Origin: Streptomyces griseus
GTDB lineage: Bacteria; Actinomycetota; Actinomycetes; Streptomycetales; Streptomycetaceae
Direction: 5' to 3'
Length of the DNA: 64,000 nt
Assembly (NCBI RefSeq): GCF_900460065.1
Contig: NZ_UAVD01000029.1
Coordinates: forward strand, 248,001 to 312,000
The translations under genes were made by a program, and so were the position numbers. Of this stretch, positions 51,404 through 59,401 are shown piece by piece (the stretch's first letter is position 1; the number at the start of each line of letters is the position of its first letter). Below the pieces are notes generated by a model that saw nothing but the letters and a program-made list of their open reading frames with translations, did no database searches and was not told the DNA's origin.

Positions 51404-52458
51404 ACCGCCCGGTCGGAGCGGGAGCGGCGCAGGGTGGCCCCACCGCGCCGCTGCTTCGCGAGCGAGCCCGGCGCGGGCGCGCCGAACTCCAGCTGCGGCA
51501 CCGCCTGCCCCGGCGGCAGGGGCGACGGCAGCCTCGTCACCGGAAGCCGCCCCAACGGCGGTTCCGGCGCGACCGGTGACGGCGGGGACGGGGCCGCAGC
51601 CACTCCGTCCGTGCACGGCTCCTCGGCGTGCTCCGTGCGCAGCCGCTCCCGCGTCAGCATGATCAGGCCGCCGGCGGCCAGCGCCCCGCAGGAGAGGGCC
51701 AGGACCGTGCCGGGGACGCCGAGGCGGAAGTGCTCGCCGAACAGCGTGAGACCGATCGCCGCGGCCACCACCGGGTTGACCACCGTCACCGTCGCGAGCG
51801 GGGCGGTGAGGCCCGCGCCCCGGTAGGCCGCCTGGGAGAGGAACAGCCCCGCCGCCGCGAGCCCGGCGATCACCAGCAGCGGCAGCGCGCCCGAGCGCAC
51901 CGAACCGGACGTCCACTCCACCGCCACGGTCTTCGTGAACACCGAGGCCATGCCGAACGCCGCACCCGCGCCCGTGGCCAGCACGATGCTGCGCAGGACC
52001 GGTCGGCGCAGCGTACGGGCGAGCACGACGAGCGCGCCGACGGCCCCGAACGTCACCGAGGCCAGCAGCGCCTGCTCGGGACCGTTCAGGGTGTGCGGTT
52101 CGGCGTTCCCCGTGAGCGCCAGCAGTCCGCCGAGGCCGGCCGTCGCCATCAGGGCGCCCCGCCAGGCGGTCGCCCCCGCCCTGCGCCCGACGAACAGCGC
52201 CGCCATCGGCAGGGCGAAGACGATCGTCAGCGCGCCGAGCGGCTGGACCAGGCTGAGCGGGCCGTAGGCGAGTGCCACCACGTGCAGGACCGCACCGGCC
52301 CCGTTGAGGAGGACGGCGGCCCACCACACGCCGTTGCGCAGCAGCGCCTGCCACGCGTTGTCACCGGTCGCGGCCACGCGCTCCTGGATGATCGCCCCGG
52401 CCGCGTAGGCGACCGCGGAGACCAGTGACAGCAGCACGGACAACGCAAGGGAGCTCAT
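51373..52458 (-). CDS. DMT-superfamily (EamA-like) membrane transporter
   Basis: A 361-residue protein with about ten transmembrane helices in two repeats, ending the membrane part at LALSCGALAAGGLIMLTRER. The first repeat contains GAIIQERVAATGDNAWQALL and SLVQPLGALTIVFALPMAAL; the second AVEWTSGSVRSGALPLLVIA. A proline-rich, basic cytosolic tail of about 80 residues follows. The start is the ATG at MSSLALSV. The 3' end overlaps the convergent Rpf-M23 gene by 31 bp. Substrate unknown. Confidence 0.83.
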   Translation of the reverse strand: MSSLALSVLLSLVSAVAYAAGAIIQERVAATGDNAWQALLRNGVWWAAVLLNGAGAVLHVVALAYGPLSLVQPLGALTIVFALPMAALFVGRRAGATAWRGALMATAGLGGLLALTGNAEPHTLNGPEQALLASVTFGAVGALVVLARTLRRPVLRSIVLATGAGAAFGMASVFTKTVAVEWTSGSVRSGALPLLVIAGLAAAGLFLSQAAYRGAGLTAPLATVTVVNPVVAAAIGLTLFGEHFRLGVPGTVLALSCGALAAGGLIMLTRERLRTEHAEEPCTDGVAAAPSPPSPVAPEPPLGRLPVTRLPSPLPPGQAVPQLEFGAPAPGSLAKQRRGGATLRRSRSDRAVQTLTPPARR

Positions 52459-52702
52459 GTACACCACGATGTCCCGTCCGGGGCCCCACGTCGTCGTCCT
52501 TGAGACTGCACTTCGGCCTACTGCCCCAGTAGTACGACCGAAGCAACGACGTCCTCCTCCCGACGGTAGTCCTCTCGTCCCCCGGCGTCAGAAGTTGTCG
52601 CCGGACGGATACGGTGAGCCGCGACGGCGATACCGCCGGTGGCCGAGGAGCGGGTCACGGGCGCGGGGCGCGGGCGGGCCGGGAATCGAGGGGGAGCGGG
52701 GC

Positions 52703-53407
52703 ATGGACCTGGTGCTACTGGCGTCGGTCGGGGGGTTCTTCGCGTTGCGCACCACGCCGGTGCCGGGCGGTGGACACCGTCCGCTGGAGGAGGTGTACGC
52801 GGGGGACGGCGGCCCGCTCGCCGCGCGTGTCGACAAGGTCGCGGCACGCCTCGCGGCCCCCGAGCGCAGGGTCGCCGCCTCCATCGCCCATCTCGGTCTC
52901 GCCGCCCGGCTCTGGTCCCTCGCGCTGGGCCCGGCCGCTCTCTTCGGGCGGATCCCCGCCCTGGCCCCCGCGGACCTGTCCTGGGACCCGTCGGCCACCT
53001 CGCCGGACGACCTGTGGCTCGCGGGGACGGCCGAGCTGCCCGGCACGGCGGCCCGGATCCGCGAGGAGGTCCAGTACGGGCACCTGGACCCGCTGTCCGA
53101 GGCGTTCCGGCGCGACGGCGCGATCTCCCCCCAGTTGCTGCGGGGCAACGCGGGGTCCGCGCTCGCCGGAGCCGTACGCGAACTCGTCGCCTTCGCGAAG
53201 GCCCATGACCGGCCGGACGTGGCCGCACGGGCCCGCGCGCTGGCGGCCGAACTCTTCGACGACGAGGCGCTGCGCCACACCGGGGCCCCGCACGGTCCGG
53301 CGTTCCGGCGGCGCAGCTGCTGCCTGTACTGGCGTTGCCCGGGCGGCGGGCTGTGCGGGGACTGCGTGTTCGACCGGGCGCCCGTTCGGCGGACCGAGCG
53401 GCGGTAG
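52703..53407 (+). CDS. FhuF-like [2Fe-2S] ferric reductase protein
   Basis: A 234-residue protein whose C-terminus has the FhuF cluster-binding pattern CC-x10-C-x2-C in RRSCCLYWRCPGGGLCGDC. The preceding segment (SIAHLGLAARLWSLALGPAA, PDDLWLAG) matches FhuF-like iron-siderophore reductases that release ferrous iron in the cytosol. GGGGGAG precedes the ATG. No siderophore transport gene is beside it. The 244-bp gap upstream holds no gene. Confidence 0.83.
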   Translation: MDLVLLASVGGFFALRTTPVPGGGHRPLEEVYAGDGGPLAARVDKVAARLAAPERRVAASIAHLGLAARLWSLALGPAALFGRIPALAPADLSWDPSATSPDDLWLAGTAELPGTAARIREEVQYGHLDPLSEAFRRDGAISPQLLRGNAGSALAGAVRELVAFAKAHDRPDVAARARALAAELFDDEALRHTGAPHGPAFRRRSCCLYWRCPGGGLCGDCVFDRAPVRRTERR

Positions 53408-53441
53408 CCGCGCCTCGGCCCCCGGGCCGGACGGGGGGCCG

Positions 53442-53804
53442 TCAGGTGGGCAGCGGGGCGTCGATGGCCGTGTCCACGGACGGCAGGACGGGCAGGGCGC
53501 TGTCGAGGCCGATCATCCCGATCAGGCGTCGCATGAACGGGGACGGGGCCGCGAGCCGGAGCCTGCCGCCCAGCGCGGTGTTTCCCTGGAGGAGCACGTT
53601 CACCGTCGTCGAGTCCGCGAAGCCGACGCCGGAGAGATCCACGACGACCGGGCCGGAGCCGTCGTCGGCCGCCGAGGCCAGGGCGAGGTCCAACGGTGCG
53701 ACGCTGTCGATGTCCAGGTCACCCGACACGGTGAGGACCAGAGCGCCCCGCTCCTGCCGGGTGGTGATTCTGACGGCTCTGTCTTCGTTGGGCGATGAAA
53801 GCAC
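53442..53804 (-). CDS. STAS-domain anti-sigma factor antagonist
   Basis: A 120-residue single STAS-domain protein. Core strands are ALVLTVSGDLDIDSVAPLDL and VVVDLSGVGFADSTTVNVLL, the latter carrying the phosphorylatable serine of DST. The C-terminus reads PSPFMRRLIGMIGLDSALPV. The GTG start was chosen because GAGGTG precedes it at six bases; a longer ATG start would place about 45 Pro/Arg-rich residues in front, through the promoter. It would free a sigma factor by binding an HATPase anti-sigma protein, such as the one further along this window. Confidence 0.82.
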   Translation of the reverse strand: MLSSPNEDRAVRITTRQERGALVLTVSGDLDIDSVAPLDLALASAADDGSGPVVVDLSGVGFADSTTVNVLLQGNTALGGRLRLAAPSPFMRRLIGMIGLDSALPVLPSVDTAIDAPLPT

Positions 53805-53899
53805 GGAGGGCACCTCAGGCGGAATCGGAAGGGGCGGAGAGCCGTGTCGCCGGACGGGTCGGCCTGGTTCCGTCCCTGGTCGCGGCGGGATACGGGGTA

Positions 53900-53929
53900 A
53901 CGATAGAAGTAACAGTTGCCATTTGACAA
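53900..53929 (-). promoter_or_regulatory. Promoter of the STAS gene
   Basis: Minus-strand TTGTCA (53924-53929), 18-base spacer and TATCGT (53900-53905), in an AT-rich stretch unlike the neighbourhood. It lies 95 bp upstream of the chosen GTG. Confidence 0.45.
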
Positions 53930-54026
53930 CATTCTCCATTGGGTAACAATCTGATCCCCGACGGTTGCTCGGCCGGTCCGCCGAGGGCGGAGAACCGATG
54001 GATGCGGAAGCGGGAACTGGATGGAG

Positions 54027-54542
54027 CTAGGCGCTGTCCGCGACATCATCGCGGAGTGGGGAGGCGGCCGTATCCCTTTGTGGGGAAAGCCGCTCCGAAG
54101 CGGCGGCGTGGAAGGCCGCGAGGCCCTCGGTGAGGGCTGCCAGGGCGGCGGGATCCATCCGCTCCAGCACGGCGTTCAGCTCGCCGGCGCGCAGGGCCCG
54201 GTATTCTTCGAGAAGGGTGCGACCGCGCAGACTCAACCGCAGTTCCACCTCGCGGCGGCTGGTCGGGCTGGGCGCCCGCTGGACGAGCCCCATCGCCTCC
54301 ATCCGGTCGCAGAGCCTGCTGACGGACGGGGCACGCGATCCCAGGGCCTCACCCAACGCCCGCAGGTTCGTGCCTTCCTGCTTCTCGATCACGAGCAGGG
54401 CCCGAAGCTGGGAGGGCGATACGGTTCCCGAGGCGGCGGATTCCTGGCCCCGGCCCCACAGCACCTCCAGCAGCTCCGAGGCGGCGACCGCGTCGGCGGA
54501 CGCCTGATCGCGACTGCTCGGGCGAAATCCTCGGTGGCGCAT
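54027..54542 (-). CDS. MarR-family transcriptional regulator
   Basis: A 171-residue winged-helix protein. It has SPSQLRALLVIEKQEGTNLR, the recognition helix in LGSRAPSVSRLCDRMEAMGL, and the wing RAPSPTSRREVELRLSLRGR, followed by C-terminal dimer helices. It is divergent from the SpoIIE phosphatase gene (86-bp gap) and is the obvious candidate regulator of it. No clear palindrome was found in the gap. Confidence 0.87.
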   Translation of the reverse strand: MRHRGFRPSSRDQASADAVAASELLEVLWGRGQESAASGTVSPSQLRALLVIEKQEGTNLRALGEALGSRAPSVSRLCDRMEAMGLVQRAPSPTSRREVELRLSLRGRTLLEEYRALRAGELNAVLERMDPAALAALTEGLAAFHAAASERLSPQRDTAASPLRDDVADSA

Positions 54543-54628
54543 TCCGCCACTGTGTCACCCGGCAGGCCTCCTTGTCAGCCCGGCCCCGGCCCCTACTACA
54601 TCGCAGGACGAAGAATGCGCGAGAGACC

Positions 54629-55810
54629 GTGAACAGACGAACGGACATCGAGGCCGCCGTACGGGCCGCGGCGCCGCACGCCCTGCTGGCCACCGTGCGC
54701 ACCGAGCTCAGCAGCGCCTATGGGGCCCTCGCGGTCGAGCTCCACCTCGCCGACTACGGTCTGCAGGTCCTCACATCCCTGGACCGGCCCGACGACGAGA
54801 ACGAGCCGCTCTCCCTGCACAACAGCCCCGAGGGCCGGGCGTTCGGCAGCCAGGAGCCCCGCGAGCAGCAGGTCCGGCACGACGACGCCGTCGACCACCT
54901 CCTGCCCGTGACCGTACGGGGCGAACGGCTCGGCATCCTCACCGTCCGGCTGCCCCAAGCCCTGTCCACCCCGGAGCTGGTCGGCGAGCTGACCCATGTG
55001 GCGGATCTGCTCGGCCACGAGATCCTCGTCGCCGAACGGGACACCGACCTCTACCAGCGCGCCCGGCGCACCACCCGTCTCACCCTCGCCGCCGAGATGC
55101 AGTGGCAGTTGCTGCCCGCCCGCGCCTGCACCACCGCCGAATTCGCGATCGGCGCCCAGTTGGAGCCCGCGTACGCCATCCACGGCGACAACTTCGACTG
55201 GGCCGCCGACGCCGACGAGCTGACCCTCGCGGTGACCAACGGCATGGGCGAGGGCATACAGGCCTCCCTCCTCACCAATCTCGCCGTCAACGCCCTGCGC
55301 AACGCCCGCCGGGCCGGCATCGGCATCGCCGACCAGGCCGCCCTCGCCGACCAGGCCCTCTACGATCAGCACCGCGGCGCCCTGCACGTCTCCACCCTGC
55401 TGCTCCGCTTCGAGCTGGCGACCGGACGGGTCGGCGTCGTCGACGCGGGATCGCCGCAGCTGTGGATGCAGCGCGGCCGGGAGGTGCGCCGGATCGAACT
55501 GGAGGCGCAGCTGCCGCTCGGCATGTTCGAGGAGTCGCAGTACGCGGTCCAGGAGTTCCACGTCGAGCCCGGCGACCGGCTGCTGCTGCTCAGCGACGGC
55601 GTCTACGAGGCGGTGTCCCCGCTCGGCGAGGCGTACGGGCAACGCGCGCTGGCCCGCGCCATCCAGTCGACCCGGCTGCTTCCGGCCGCCACCGTGCCGC
55701 GCGCGATGCTCGGCGAGCTGGCCGAGTACCGGGGCACGGAGACGCTCGACGACGCGCTGGTGCTGTGCCTGGACTGGTTCGGCCGACCGGAGGACCCGGA
55801 CACCCCCTAG
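54629..55810 (+). CDS. PP2C/SpoIIE-type serine phosphatase
   Basis: A 393-residue phosphatase. The N-terminal NRRTDIEAAVRAAAPHALLA leads into a GAF-like sensory region (residues about 20-150). The SpoIIE domain follows from LAAEMQWQLLPARACTTAEF, with metal-site segments HGDNFDWAADADELTLAVTN (the usual GGDxxD is altered to GDNFDW) and LLLLSDGVYEAVSPLGEAYG, ending DDALVLCLDWFG. GTG is taken as the start; an upstream TTG is possible. It probably dephosphorylates a STAS antagonist. Its end overlaps the HxlR gene by four bases. Confidence 0.82.
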   Translation: MNRRTDIEAAVRAAAPHALLATVRTELSSAYGALAVELHLADYGLQVLTSLDRPDDENEPLSLHNSPEGRAFGSQEPREQQVRHDDAVDHLLPVTVRGERLGILTVRLPQALSTPELVGELTHVADLLGHEILVAERDTDLYQRARRTTRLTLAAEMQWQLLPARACTTAEFAIGAQLEPAYAIHGDNFDWAADADELTLAVTNGMGEGIQASLLTNLAVNALRNARRAGIGIADQAALADQALYDQHRGALHVSTLLLRFELATGRVGVVDAGSPQLWMQRGREVRRIELEAQLPLGMFEESQYAVQEFHVEPGDRLLLLSDGVYEAVSPLGEAYGQRALARAIQSTRLLPAATVPRAMLGELAEYRGTETLDDALVLCLDWFGRPEDPDTP

Positions 55811-56190
55811 GGTGCGTCGAAGGCGCGGCGCGAGGACTCGATGTGCCCGATGTGCTCGTGGGTCCAGTCGCACATCACATGGACCGTCCGGCGCAGGCCC
55901 TGCCCCGGCTCGGTGAGGGTGTACTCGACGCGCGGGGGCACGGTGGGGTGCACACACCGCTCGACCAGTCCGTAGCGCTCCAGCATCCGCAGGTTCTGGG
56001 TGAGCATCTTGTGGCTGATGCCCTCGACCTCGCCCCGCAGCTCGGTGAAGCGGAGCGTGCCCCCGCCCAGCGCCTCGATGATCAGGAGCGCCCACTTGTT
56101 GGCGACGTCGGAGAAGATCTCCCGCGCCAGTGAGTCCGCGCGCCGTAGATCCGCGTCCTCGGGCGAGCCGCTGAAACGCTTGGTCACCAT
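55807..56190 (-). CDS. HxlR-family transcriptional regulator
   Basis: A 127-residue winged-helix protein. The HxlR pattern is IFSDVANKWALLIIEALGGG, LRFTELRGEVEGISHKMLTQ, NLRMLERYGLVERCVHPTVP and RVEYTLTEPGQGLR. The N-terminal cysteine typical of many HxlR thiol sensors is absent, though one cysteine is in the wing. GGGGGA precedes the ATG. It is divergent from a RidA-like gene, with a 142-bp shared regulatory region. Confidence 0.88.
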   Translation of the reverse strand: MVTKRFSGSPEDADLRRADSLAREIFSDVANKWALLIIEALGGGTLRFTELRGEVEGISHKMLTQNLRMLERYGLVERCVHPTVPPRVEYTLTEPGQGLRRTVHVMCDWTHEHIGHIESSRRAFDAP

Positions 56191-56332
56191 CAGGTTCCCC
56201 CGTCACCGAAAAGTGCGTTCTTCCATGTCAGCGGCCACTCTCCTACGGTTCCCGAGTAACCACAAGTGACCTGCGTCCGGCCGGTCCGGTGGAAAGAGGG
56301 GGCACGGCCCCCAGGACGAGGAGGCGGGCAGC

Positions 56333-56743
56333 ATGGCCATCACCCTGGTGAACCCGAGTGGACTGCCGGAGATCGGCGCCTACCGGCAGGTGTCGGTCGC
56401 GACCGGATCGAAGCTGGTCTTCGTCGCCGGGCAGGTCGCCTGGGACGCGGCGGGCGCCACCGTCGGCGAGGGCGATCTCGCCGCGCAGGTCGAGCAGGCC
56501 TACGTGAACGTCGGCACGGCCCTCGCCGCGGTCGGGGGCACCTTCGACGACGTGGCGAAGCTGACCGTGTACGTCGTGGACTGGACGCCCGAGAAGATGC
56601 CGGCGTTCCTGGAAGGCGTGGACCGGGCCGCCACGAGACTGGGCACCACGCCCGGGGCGCCCGGCACCCTGGTGGGCGTCGCGGCCCTGGACGTCCCCGA
56701 ACACCTGGTGGAGGTCGAGGCCACCGCCGTGCTCGACGCCTGA
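56333..56743 (+). CDS. RidA/YjgF-family protein
   Basis: A 136-residue Rid-superfamily protein. Segments are GSKLVFVAGQVAWDAAGATV, QAYVNVGTALAAVGGTFDDV, KLTVYVVDWTPEKMPAFLEG and LVGVAALDVPEHLVEVEATA. The canonical RidA arginine (in the R/SRxAV region) is not seen; LVGVAAL takes its place, so enamine deaminase activity is doubtful. GAGGAGG precedes the ATG. It is divergent from an HxlR regulator. Confidence 0.83.
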   Translation: MAITLVNPSGLPEIGAYRQVSVATGSKLVFVAGQVAWDAAGATVGEGDLAAQVEQAYVNVGTALAAVGGTFDDVAKLTVYVVDWTPEKMPAFLEGVDRAATRLGTTPGAPGTLVGVAALDVPEHLVEVEATAVLDA

Positions 56744-56759
56744 GGCGCGTCGGCCGGGC

Positions 56760-57233
56760 TCAGATGCTGAGCTGGAACTCCGCCCGGATCCGCTTGCCCA
56801 CCGGCACCCGCTCGGCCGTGAGCCGGTCGCACAGGGCCACCACGATCTCCATGCCGTGACCGCCGAGGCGGGACGGATCGGGGGCGTACAGCACGGGCAT
56901 CGCGGTGCTGCTGTCGTACACCGTGACGCTGATGAGCTGAGCCGTGCCCTCCAGCTCCAAGAGGTAGGGGCCGTGGCTGTAGCGGTCGGCGTTGGTGACC
57001 AGCTCGCTCACGGCCAGCATCAGGTCGCTGCGCGTGTGGTCGCCGATCGGGGCGAGGCACTCCACCGCGAGCCGCGTCAGGAAGCGGTCGGCGAGCGCAC
57101 GGGCCTGGGCGATGCAGCCCGGCTCGCCGTCGAAGACCTCGGCGCTCATCAGTACCTCGGCGGAAGGGGGCACCTCGGCGGCAGCCAGCCCCTGACCCGG
57201 GTCTTCCGGTGGGGAGGTGACCTGTTCGTTCAT
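56760..57233 (-). CDS. HATPase-domain anti-sigma/regulatory kinase (RsbW-like)
   Basis: A 157-residue GHKL ATPase domain protein. The N-box reads LMLAVSELVTNADRYSHGPY and the G-boxes are SRLGGHGMEIVVALC, typical of the many RsbW-like proteins in Streptomyces. It would phosphorylate a STAS antagonist or hold a sigma factor. The start MNEQVTSPPEDP was chosen because GGAG lies four bases upstream; two longer starts exist without good ribosome sites. It is the last gene of the receiver-phosphatase, kinase, receiver operon. Confidence 0.82.
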   Translation of the reverse strand: MNEQVTSPPEDPGQGLAAAEVPPSAEVLMSAEVFDGEPGCIAQARALADRFLTRLAVECLAPIGDHTRSDLMLAVSELVTNADRYSHGPYLLELEGTAQLISVTVYDSSTAMPVLYAPDPSRLGGHGMEIVVALCDRLTAERVPVGKRIRAEFQLSI

Positions 57234-57329
57234 GTGCTCCAGCCAGGGCGCCGCAGTGAGGTCGGAGACCTTTTCCGCCATTCGTCTACCCGTGGCGAAC
57301 GATCCCACTCCAGGAGATCCGGAACGATC

Positions 57330-57773
57330 CTACGCACGTCCGGGCAGTCGCACCACGGTCACGAAGAACTCGTCGATCTGGCGCACCGCCGCGATGAACT
57401 GATCGAGGTCCACCGGCTTGGTCACGTACGCGTTGGCGTGGAGCTTGTAGCTCCGCAGGATGTCCTCCTCCGCCGAGGACGTGGTGAGCACGACCACGGG
57501 GATGAGGGCGAGTTCGGGGTCGCTCTTGATCTGCTCCAGCACCTGCCGGCCGTCGTACTTGGGCAGGTTCAGGTCCAGCAGCACCAGGTCCGGGCGGGGG
57601 GCCTCGGCGTACTGGCCGCGCCGGTAGAGGAAGTCCAGCGCCTCCTGCCCGTCCCGCACGACGTGCAGGGTGTTGCGGATCTTGTTGTCCTCGAAGGCCT
57701 CACGGGTCATCAGCTCGTCGCCGGGGTCGTCCTCGACGAGCAGGACCTCGATGGGCTGGACAGGGGTGTTCAC
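57330..57773 (-). CDS. Single-domain response regulator (Rcp1-like)
   Basis: A 147-residue CheY-like receiver with no output domain. Acidic pocket EVLLVEDDPGDELMTREAF, phospho-acceptor Asp in LVLLDLNLPKYDG, conserved Thr/Ser in VVVLTTSSAEED and Lys in AYVTKPVDLDQF. The insertion style and length resemble cyanobacterial Rcp1-type receivers paired with phytochrome-like kinases. Its GTG start overlaps the kinase stop by four bases (GTGA), so it is the likely direct target of that kinase. Confidence 0.92.
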   Translation of the reverse strand: MNTPVQPIEVLLVEDDPGDELMTREAFEDNKIRNTLHVVRDGQEALDFLYRRGQYAEAPRPDLVLLDLNLPKYDGRQVLEQIKSDPELALIPVVVLTTSSAEEDILRSYKLHANAYVTKPVDLDQFIAAVRQIDEFFVTVVRLPGRA

Positions 57774-59401
57774 GAAGGATCTCCCGGCTGGCTGGTGAGC
57801 AGGGCGGGAGCGAGCAGCTCCGCCGCGGTGTGTGTGGGCGCCTCGGGCGCCACGGGCAGGGTGAAGTGGAAACGGGTGCCTTCGCCCGGTTCGGGCTCCA
57901 GCCAGATCCGGCCACCGTGGAACTCGATGATCTTCCGGCAGAGCGCGAGGCCGATGCCGGTGCCGTCGTACTCGTCACGGGCGTGCAGCCGCTGGAAGAT
58001 GACGAACACCTTGTCCGCGAACTCGGGCGCGATCCCGATCCCGTTGTCCGACACCGTGAGGTGCCAGTCCTCGCCCTCCTGTACGCAGGTGACCGAGATC
58101 CGGCACGGGACGCCCTCCCGGCGGAACTTCACCGCGTTGCCGACGAGGTTCTGCCAGACCATGGTGAGCGCGGTCGCGTCCCCGAGCAGCTCGGGCAGGG
58201 ACTCCGGCCGCTCGATCACCGTCCCCGACTCCTCGATCGCGACGGCCAGGTTGCCCAGGGCGCGGTCCAGGGACCGGTCCAGATCGACCGGCTTCCAGCC
58301 CTCCTGCACCCGGCCCACCCGCGAGAACGTCAGCAGGTCGTTGATGAGGACCTGCATCCGCTTGGCGCCGTCCACCGCGAAGGCGATGTACTGCTTGCCC
58401 CGGTCGTCGAGCTCCTTGCCGTACCGCTTCTCCAGGAGCTGGCAGAAGGAGGCGACCTTGCGCAGAGGTTCCTGGAGGTCGTGCGAGGCGACGTACGCGA
58501 ACTGCTCCAGCTCCGAATTGGAGCGCCGCAGCTCGTCCGTCTGCTCCGCGAGCAGGGCCTCGCGGCTCTGCGCCTCGGACAGTTCGTCGGCCAGCCGCCG
58601 CCGCATGTCCTCCACCGTCCGGGCCACGGCCTGCACGTCGGACGGCCCGTTGATCTCGATCCGCGTTCCGAAGGCCCCCGACCGGACGCGGTCCGAGGCG
58701 GTGCGCAGCCGGGTCAGCGGGACGCCCACCACCCGGTGGAGCAGCAGGCTCAGCGCCGCCACGGTCAGCACGAAGACGGTGACCAGGGCGATCATCACCT
58801 GGTCGCGGGTGGTGCGCGCCGATCCGAGGTCGGCGCGGGCCCGGTCGCGGGCCTCGGCGAGATGGCCCTGCTGAGCGCCGTACGCCTGCCGCAGCTGGTC
58901 GAAGTCCGCCTTGCTGCGCTGCAACCGGGCGGAGGTGGCGGCCTCGCTCGGCCCCTGCTCGCGAACCGTCGCGATCAGGGGCTCGGCCTTGCTCCGCCGC
59001 CACTGCTCGGCGGCGGCGGCGATGGCGTCGAGGTCGTCGGCGTACCGGCCGCCGGAGCCCACCAGCCGCCGGACCTGGGCGAGACGCTCCTGCTCGGCGG
59101 CCTTCCCCGCCTCGTACGGTTCGAGGAAGGAGTCGTCGCCGGTCAGCGCGAACCCCCTGATCCCGGTCTCCTGGTCCAGCAGGGCGTTCTGGAGCTGGAA
59201 GGACGCGGACCTGGCGGGCTGGATGCGGTCCACCAACTCGGTCGTACGGTCGGAGATCCGGGCCATCACGAGCCCGCCGATCACCAGACAGGCGCAGACC
59301 ACCACGATGAATCCGCCGAGTATGAGGTGGACCCAGTTCTGTACGGACAGCCGCGCGGCGAAGCCGCCCGGGGCCGGTTGTTTCGTCATGTCACCGCTCA
59401 T
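57770..59401 (-). CDS. CHASE3-HAMP sensor histidine kinase
   Basis: A 543-residue membrane kinase. TM1 is about 24-47 (HLILGGFIVVVCACLVIGGL). An extracytoplasmic CHASE3 domain follows (LVDRIQPARSASFQLQNALL, DQETGIRGFALTGDDSFLEP). TM2 is QVMIALVTVFVLTVAALSLL, then HAMP. The phospho-accepting histidine is in EQFAYVASHDLQEPLRKVAS, and the HATPase domain carries MVWQNLVGNAVKFR, VSDNGIGIAPEFADKVFVIF and GTGIGLALCRKIIEFHGGRI. Its start overlaps the upstream phosphatase gene by 11 bases and its stop overlaps the downstream receiver. The signal is unknown. Confidence 0.92.
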   Translation of the reverse strand: MSGDMTKQPAPGGFAARLSVQNWVHLILGGFIVVVCACLVIGGLVMARISDRTTELVDRIQPARSASFQLQNALLDQETGIRGFALTGDDSFLEPYEAGKAAEQERLAQVRRLVGSGGRYADDLDAIAAAAEQWRRSKAEPLIATVREQGPSEAATSARLQRSKADFDQLRQAYGAQQGHLAEARDRARADLGSARTTRDQVMIALVTVFVLTVAALSLLLHRVVGVPLTRLRTASDRVRSGAFGTRIEINGPSDVQAVARTVEDMRRRLADELSEAQSREALLAEQTDELRRSNSELEQFAYVASHDLQEPLRKVASFCQLLEKRYGKELDDRGKQYIAFAVDGAKRMQVLINDLLTFSRVGRVQEGWKPVDLDRSLDRALGNLAVAIEESGTVIERPESLPELLGDATALTMVWQNLVGNAVKFRREGVPCRISVTCVQEGEDWHLTVSDNGIGIAPEFADKVFVIFQRLHARDEYDGTGIGLALCRKIIEFHGGRIWLEPEPGEGTRFHFTLPVAPEAPTHTAAELLAPALLTSQPGDPS

